Origin: Marinobacterium sp. xm-d-530
GTDB lineage: Bacteria; Pseudomonadota; Gammaproteobacteria; Pseudomonadales; Balneatricaceae
DNA: 6,695 bases
Assembly (NCBI GenBank): GCA_949499045.1
Contig: CATEEE010000027.1
Location: 1-6,695 of the forward strand
Direction: 5' to 3'
Each line of letters begins with the position of its first letter. Positions within the stretch are counted from its first letter, which is position 1. The translations under genes were made by a program, and so were the position numbers. The notes below the pieces were generated by a model, which was not told where the DNA came from, did not search any database, and saw only the letters and a program-made list of their open reading frames with translations. Positions 1 through 4,085 of this stretch are shown piece by piece.

Positions 1-294
1 ATCGTTAATAAATCCTTGGATGAGATGACAGCGGACCATCTTTTGCCGGTTATTTTGCTTACCCAGGATGATAAAGCGCTGGTATTACTGGGGTGGAGTC
101 AGGATAAAGGCGTAGCGGATGTGATTCTACCTGAGCTAAGTCATGCCAAGTCGACGATAAGTCGTTATGAACTAAACAGTCTCTATACGGGACACGCAAT
201 CTTGGCGCGCCCCGTTTTTCAGATGGATAGCAACCTAAAATCCAACCGTCTTAAGCATCAAAAAGGACACTGGTTCTGGTCAGCCATTCGCTAA
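1..294 (+). pseudogene. lapB: N-terminal fragment of LapB-like T1SS ABC exporter (C39-like domain), cut off at left edge and ended by in-frame TAA
   Basis: The frame is open from base 1, so the true start lies left of the window; a TTG at 16 is only an internal Leu codon. The 97 visible residues fit the second half of the peptidase-C39-like domain at the front of LapB/HlyB-type exporters: LLPVILLTQDDKALVLLGW, then a VILPE strand, then LYTGHAILARP, then HWFWSAIR, which normally leads straight into the first transmembrane helix. The C39 catalytic His and Asp appear to be absent (DDKALVLL and ILPE where active peptidases have an HFVVL-like and a DP motif). This agrees with the inactive, substrate-docking role known for the family. 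TAA at 292-294 stops the frame, but the same frame resumes at once with the permease (next entry). About 60-70 residues are probably missing on the left. It is most likely one half of a single gene broken by a point nonsense change or a base-call error. Confidence 0.8.
292..294 (+). other. In-frame TAA interrupting the LapB-like exporter reading frame
   Basis: The codons run CGC (R), TAA, AAT (N), AGA (R), GCG (A), GTG (V), TAT (Y), CGA (R), GAT (D). The frame before and after the TAA is the same, and the two flanking proteins join as HWFWSAIR-x-NRAVYRDVLFAA, the usual junction of the C39-like domain and TM1. No base need be added or removed to restore the gene. A C-to-T change from CAA (Gln) is the simplest origin; AAA or GAA are also one step away. 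The context (TAA followed by AAT) is not one of the known efficient readthrough signals. Confidence 0.9.
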
Positions 295-303
295 AATAGA
301 GCG

Positions 304-1962
304 GTGTATCGAGATGTGCTGTTTGCAGCCCTATTTATTAATCTCTTTGCTTTAGTCGTACCTATATTCACGATGAACGTCTATGACCGGGTTGTGCCAA
401 ACCACGCCATAGAGACACTCTGGATGTTGGCGGCCGGGGTAGGAGTTGTATTGGTAGCCGATGCTTTTCTCAAAACCATCCGCTCTCACTTCTTGGATTT
501 GGCATCAAGGCGTGTTGATGTGCGTTTGTCCGCACTGATTATGGAACGTGTTTTAGGGTTACGTTTAGAAGCTAAACCCAATTCGGTAGGCTCTTTTGCA
601 TCCAACTTACGCTCTTTTGAATCGGTGCGAGACTTCATTACCTCCGCTTCAATCAATACCCTAATTGACCTGCCATTCTCGATTATTTTCCTACTGGTCA
701 TCGCGTGGATTGCACCGCCAGTTGTGATTCCGGTCGTGGTAGCGATTGTTTTGGTCGTTCTGTATGCCTTAATTACACAATCACGTTTGCGCCGTTTAAC
801 TGAAACCATGCACGTAGCCAGCGCCATGCGTAATTCGACACTGGTGGAATCTCTAGTTGGTCTAGAGACACTGAAATCGATGGGTGCAGAAGGGCGTATG
901 CAGCGGAAGTGGGAAAGTACCTCCTCTTACCTTGCCCGAGTGGGCATTCAGCTTCGCAAACTCTCGACATCCAGCATCTCATTTACGCAGTGGGCACAAC
1001 AGACCTGTGCTGTTGCAGTCATTGTTTATGGCGTCTATCTAATTACGTCGGCAGAGCTGAGTATGGGTGGCTTGATTGCTGTGAACATGCTTGCGTCCCG
1101 TGCATTAGCGCCCTTCGCGCAAATGGCAGGTCTTATATTGCAATACCACAATGCAGCAACTGCACTGGATTCGCTTGAAGAGATAATGTCCAAACCGGTT
1201 GAACGGACGGAAGATCGTCAGCTGCTAACGCGGGACCACCTTAAAGGTGACTTGGTATTCAGTCATGTCAATTTTGCTTATCCAGACTCAGAAGTTGGCG
1301 CGTTGCGTGACGCCTCTTTGAGTGTCAATCAAGGTGAAACCGTTGTTGTTCTTGGGCGTGTGGGTAGCGGTAAATCGACCCTGCTTAAAATGGCCATGGG
1401 TCTTTACTCGCCTAGTGAAGGGGCGGTCACTATCGATGGTATTGATCTTCGCCAGTTAGATCCCGCCGATCTTCGAACCCGTGTCGGTTATGTACCGCAG
1501 GACGCTGTATTGTTTCGTGGCACCTTGCGAGAAAACCTCATGCTCGCTCAGCTCCATGTAACCGATGCAGACCTTATGCAGGCGGCTGAAATGGCGGGTA
1601 TAGATGAGTTTATAAAGCGCCACCCTAAAGGACTCGACATGGAAGTCGGTGAGCGTGGTGAAGCCTTATCCGGCGGTCAACGAAAAGGGGTTGTGCTAGC
1701 CCGCGCTCTAGTCCATCGACCTAACGTAATGTTCATGGATGAGCCCACGGGTTCTATGGACCACTCAACAGAGGCTAGTGTTGTGAAAAACCTAGCAGAA
1801 TATCGTAAAGGGCGAACCCTCTTCCTAATTACACACCGCACTTCATTGCTAGATTTGGCCGATCGAATCGTGGTGTTAGACAACGGCCAAGTGGTCGCTA
1901 ATGGTCCCCGAGATAACGTGATAGAAGCCCTGAGACAAGGCAAAGTTGGGAGGGCCTCATAA
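304..1962 (+). CDS. lapB: LapB-like type I secretion ABC transporter, permease plus ATPase part
   Basis: This is the inner-membrane export engine of the T1SS; it hydrolyses ATP to drive the adhesin out through the fusion protein and an outer-membrane TolC-like channel. Residues 1-290 form an ABC exporter membrane domain with hydrophobic helices near 5-24, 39-56, 118-135, 137-158, 232-250 and 255-275, and the family motif NVYDRVVPNHAIETLW (25-40). Residues 313-545 form a complete ATPase: Walker A GRVGSGKST (351-359), Q-loop YVPQD (396-400), signature LSGGQR (455-460), Walker B VMFMDE (475-480) and H-loop His511. All catalytic residues are present. The GTG at 304 is a forced start after the TAA at 292-294, with no well-spaced ribosome site (AGAG is only 2 nt away). 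The frame really continues from 1-294, so the piece lacks the C39-like domain. The stop overlaps the next start (TAATG). The lapB name refers to the Pseudomonas Lap exporter, not E. coli LapB/YciM. Confidence 0.9.
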   Translation: MYRDVLFAALFINLFALVVPIFTMNVYDRVVPNHAIETLWMLAAGVGVVLVADAFLKTIRSHFLDLASRRVDVRLSALIMERVLGLRLEAKPNSVGSFASNLRSFESVRDFITSASINTLIDLPFSIIFLLVIAWIAPPVVIPVVVAIVLVVLYALITQSRLRRLTETMHVASAMRNSTLVESLVGLETLKSMGAEGRMQRKWESTSSYLARVGIQLRKLSTSSISFTQWAQQTCAVAVIVYGVYLITSAELSMGGLIAVNMLASRALAPFAQMAGLILQYHNAATALDSLEEIMSKPVERTEDRQLLTRDHLKGDLVFSHVNFAYPDSEVGALRDASLSVNQGETVVVLGRVGSGKSTLLKMAMGLYSPSEGAVTIDGIDLRQLDPADLRTRVGYVPQDAVLFRGTLRENLMLAQLHVTDADLMQAAEMAGIDEFIKRHPKGLDMEVGERGEALSGGQRKGVVLARALVHRPNVMFMDEPTGSMDHSTEASVVKNLAEYRKGRTLFLITHRTSLLDLADRIVVLDNGQVVANGPRDNVIEALRQGKVGRAS

Positions 1963-3299
1963 TGAATGATCAAAAAACGGCCAACCAGCTCGAAGCGATT
2001 GATGAACAGTTCAACTGGGGAGCTGATGTAAATCGAGCTTATGTAGAACAGTCACCTCTGCGTTTGCGTGGTCTGCTCTACCTATTGATGCTCATTGTGA
2101 TTGCATTAGTTGCATGGGCTTACTATGCAAAAGTTGATGAAGTGACGAGGGGTGAGGCTCGAGTTATACCGGCTCAACAAGTGCAAATTATTCAATCGCA
2201 AGATGGCGGTTTAGTAAAAGAGATCCATATAAAAGAGGGGGATGTGGTTGAGAAAGATCAGCTGTTGATTAGCTTAGACCAAACCCGTACCGGATCCCAG
2301 TTGCGGGAAAGTCGCGCAGAACTTCTCGCCTTGCTTGTAAAGGCCGAACGACTTACGGCAGTTGCGAACGGTACCTTATTTACGCCAAGTGAAAAGTTAA
2401 GCAAACAAGTACCAACCATTGTGCAGCAAGAACAGCAGTTGTTTACCTCTAATATGAATCGCCTAGAGACGATTAAAACAATTGCGAATGAACAGCTGAA
2501 TCAGCGTCGGCAGGAGGTCGATGAACTTCAAGCACGCCGTAATCAGTTAACAGAATCGCTGAAACTCGCTAAGCGTGAATTAGAAGTCACGCGTCCCTTA
2601 GTCAATACCGGTGCAGTTTCTGAAGTGGAACTACTCCGTTTGCAGCGTGACGTGAATCAGTTTAGGGGTGAATTAGAACAAGCAAAATCACAGATTCAGC
2701 GCTCAAAATATGCGATTACCGAATCCGAAAACAATCTACGTGATGTGGAACTGTCTTTCTTTAACGAGATTCAAGAAGAGCTAGCAAGGACAACTGCCCG
2801 CGTGAATGCCTTAACTGAAACCGATAGTGCACTCACAGATCGCGTCAATCAGACACAGATCTATTCGCCGGTTGCCGGCACAGTAAAACAGCTCTACTTC
2901 AATACACGAGGGGGTGTAATTAGCCCAGGCCAAGAGATCGCAGAGATTGTTCCGCTGGATGATCGTATGTTGCTGGAAGTGAAAATTCAGCCACGTGATA
3001 TCGCCTTCTTACGCCCCGGCCAAGAGACGGTCGTCAAGTTTACCGCCTATGATTTTGTTATCTACGGTGGCTTAAAAGGGGTGGTTGATCAGATTGGTGC
3101 CGACAGTATCATCGATGAAGAGGGCAACGCTTTTTATAACGTCACGGTTCGTACTACTGAGTCCTTTAATCGAGATGACATGCCTATCATCCCAGGCATG
3201 GTGGCTGAAGTGGATGTGCTAACGGGCAAAAAGTCGGTACTCAATTACCTTGCTAAACCTATCCTGCGTGCCAAACAGTACGCACTGACGGAGCGCTAA
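1962..3299 (+). CDS. lapC: LapC/HlyD-type periplasmic membrane fusion protein of the T1SS
   Basis: This adaptor links the inner-membrane ABC exporter to the outer-membrane channel. At 445 residues it has normal family length. In order: a cytoplasmic N-terminus (1-34); one membrane helix (about 35-54, rich in Leu/Ile/Val/Ala); the first lipoyl half-motif (about 75-106, with GGLVKEIHIKEGDVV); a long Gln/Glu/Arg-rich coiled-coil hairpin (about 110-290); the second lipoyl half (about 298-330, IYSPVAGTVKQL); a beta-barrel domain; and a C-terminal PGMVAEVDVLTGKKSVLNYL segment ending in KPILRAKQYALTER, typical of HlyD/LapC proteins. ATG 1962 is chosen because GGGAGG at 1948-1953 sits 8 nt upstream and the start overlaps the exporter stop (TAATG), implying translational coupling. 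The reading frame is intact, which contrasts with the broken exporter gene just upstream. Confidence 0.93.
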   Translation: MNDQKTANQLEAIDEQFNWGADVNRAYVEQSPLRLRGLLYLLMLIVIALVAWAYYAKVDEVTRGEARVIPAQQVQIIQSQDGGLVKEIHIKEGDVVEKDQLLISLDQTRTGSQLRESRAELLALLVKAERLTAVANGTLFTPSEKLSKQVPTIVQQEQQLFTSNMNRLETIKTIANEQLNQRRQEVDELQARRNQLTESLKLAKRELEVTRPLVNTGAVSEVELLRLQRDVNQFRGELEQAKSQIQRSKYAITESENNLRDVELSFFNEIQEELARTTARVNALTETDSALTDRVNQTQIYSPVAGTVKQLYFNTRGGVISPGQEIAEIVPLDDRMLLEVKIQPRDIAFLRPGQETVVKFTAYDFVIYGGLKGVVDQIGADSIIDEEGNAFYNVTVRTTESFNRDDMPIIPGMVAEVDVLTGKKSVLNYLAKPILRAKQYALTER

Positions 3300-3925
3300 T
3301 GAACAGTCTGTTTTTTGGCTACCGTAAGGGCCTTCGTGATAATTGGAAAACCGCTTTTCCGAATGCACAGTCTGGAAACGATGCAGCGAATAGCCTGCAG
3401 TCAACGTTAGTATGGCTGGATATTAGTGCCTTTGAAAACCAAGATGCAGCGCCATGGGTTGCTTCGTTTTTAGGGCAGGGTCGTAAAGTCATTGTACTGA
3501 CCTCTTCACCTAACGATGAACAAGCCTATCGCATGATGAGCATCGGTGCTTCTGGATATTGCCATGCACTAGCGGTAGCCAGTCAGTTACAAGAGGTAGC
3601 GGATGTTGTGAGTAAAGATGGCCTGTGGGTTGGCCCAGGCGTATTGCAACGCATTATTTGCGTTGCAAATAAAGTATCTTCGTTCAGATCAAATCAACCA
3701 ACGATTAACCCCGCTCTGTCGGTTTTAACTGCGAAAGAGTTAGAGGTAGCAGCCGATGTGGCTGTGGGGTTAAACAATAAAGAGATCGCTGAAAAACGCT
3801 TCATGTCAGAGCGAACGGTAAAGTCTCACCTGACTGCGATATTTCATAAGCTCCACCTGCGCGACCGCGTTCAGCTCGCTCTGCTAATGAATGGTGTGGC
3901 GTTCAAAACGGAACAAGCTAGCTAG
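3299..3925 (+). CDS. LuxR/NarL-family DNA-binding regulator with atypical receiver domain
   Basis: This cytoplasmic transcription regulator has 208 residues. Residues 143-195 are a clear LuxR-type helix-turn-helix: LTAKELEVAADVAVGLNNKE, then IAEKRFMSERTVKSHLTAIF, then HKLHLRDR. Residues 1-120 look like a shortened receiver: LVWLDIS places Asp41 at the usual phospho-acceptor strand and VLTSS supplies Thr68. However, the acidic pair normally in the first strand is missing (MNSLFFGYRKGLRDNW), and the conserved Lys of a GYLLKD-type motif is replaced (GYCHAL, 87-92). It therefore probably does not respond to phosphorylation in the normal way. No histidine kinase is visible. ATG 3299 overlaps the lapC stop (TAATG), with GGAG at 3290-3293, so it is co-translated with the secretion genes. 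It ends in three tandem in-frame stops (TAG TAA TAA). From its position I infer that it controls the adhesin or the T1SS operon; the target is not shown by sequence. Confidence 0.88.
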   Translation: MNSLFFGYRKGLRDNWKTAFPNAQSGNDAANSLQSTLVWLDISAFENQDAAPWVASFLGQGRKVIVLTSSPNDEQAYRMMSIGASGYCHALAVASQLQEVADVVSKDGLWVGPGVLQRIICVANKVSSFRSNQPTINPALSVLTAKELEVAADVAVGLNNKEIAEKRFMSERTVKSHLTAIFHKLHLRDRVQLALLMNGVAFKTEQAS

Positions 3926-3955
3926 TAATAAATCAAAACCTAACTAATCAATTAT

Positions 3956-3971
3956 TGGCACGTTTCCTGCT
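3956..3971 (+). promoter_or_regulatory. Candidate sigma-54 (RpoN) promoter for the adhesin gene
   Basis: TGGCACG-TTTC-CTGCT matches the sigma-54 consensus TGGCACG-N4-TTGCW at all fixed positions except one (C for the first T of TTGC). The diagnostic GG (3957-3958, -24) and GC (3969-3970, -12) are exactly 10 nt apart. Transcription would start near 3982, giving a leader of roughly 100 nt before the adhesin ATG at 4086. Sigma-54 promoters need an AAA+ activator (a FleQ/FlrA-type protein would be a plausible candidate); none is encoded in the window, and the neighbouring LuxR-type protein is not of that class. Confidence 0.72.
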
Positions 3972-3986
3972 TAATTCTTACCAACC

Positions 3987-4003
3987 GGCAGATTAAGTCT
4001 GCC
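3987..4003 (+). repeat. Perfect inverted repeat at the start of the adhesin leader
   Basis: GGCAGA-TTAAG-TCTGCC is a perfect 6-bp stem with a 5-nt loop. It lies about 5 nt after the predicted sigma-54 start site, so it would form a hairpin near the 5' end of the transcript. No run of T follows (CCAAAAGTACG), so it is not a Rho-independent terminator. A 5' stabilising hairpin or a protein-binding site are possible roles. Confidence 0.5.
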
Positions 4004-4027
4004 CAAAAGTACGATGTAGAGACATTC

Positions 4028-4067
4028 AGCTCAACCTAGTATGAGCTCAAAGAACTCTTTTTAGCTC
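4028..4067 (+). repeat. Overlapping, mutually exclusive leader hairpins upstream of the adhesin
   Basis: AGCTCA (4028-4033) can pair with TGAGCT (4042-4047) across an 8-nt loop. The same GAGCT (4043-4047) can instead pair with AGCTC (4063-4067), with an inner AAAG (4049-4052) to CTTT (4057-4060) helix. The two folds share GAGCT and cannot coexist. The second ends 7 nt before the AGGA ribosome site. The pairings are visible in the sequence; a regulatory role is inference, and the stems are short. Confidence 0.4.
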
Positions 4068-4074
4068 TCTTAGC

Positions 4075-4078
4075 AGGA
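4075..4078 (+). promoter_or_regulatory. Ribosome-binding site fixing the adhesin start
   Basis: AGGA lies 7 nt upstream of ATG 4086. It supports this ATG as the start of the adhesin, and the encoded MANPVIATV opening is typical of a LapA-type retention module. Confidence 0.75.
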
Positions 4079-4085
4079 TTACAAA

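Noticed and set aside
16..294. Stand-alone small protein starting at TTG 16
   Set aside because: The frame is open to base 1 and the sequence matches the interior of a C39-like exporter domain, so it is a fragment of the exporter gene and not a separate gene.
486..827. Minus-strand open frame of 113 codons
   Set aside because: It lies wholly opposite the exporter membrane domain, has a basic, low-complexity composition and no recognisable domain; it is a shadow frame.
909..1178. Plus-strand 89-codon frame inside the exporter gene
   Set aside because: Cys-rich translation in the wrong frame of a conserved ABC transporter; no supporting start signal or motif.
3923..3931. Three tandem in-frame stops (TAG TAA TAA) after the regulator
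   Set aside because: A real but common feature in AT-rich spacers; no special meaning can be supported.
3931..3943. IHF-like site (AATCAA-N4-TAA) upstream of the sigma-54 element
   Set aside because: It has one mismatch to a loose, AT-rich consensus and lies only about 13 bp from the -24 element; too weak to call.
3978..4015. Sigma-70-like -10 elements (TACGAT at 4010-4015)
   Set aside because: No acceptable -35 at 16-18 bp spacing (GGCAGA); much weaker than the sigma-54 match.
4028..4062. Rho-independent terminator between the regulator and the adhesin
   Set aside because: The only T-run (4058-4062) is 10 nt beyond the first hairpin and lies inside the second; the stem is short and AU-rich beside it. 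No credible terminator is seen in 3926-4085, so readthrough from the upstream operon remains possible.
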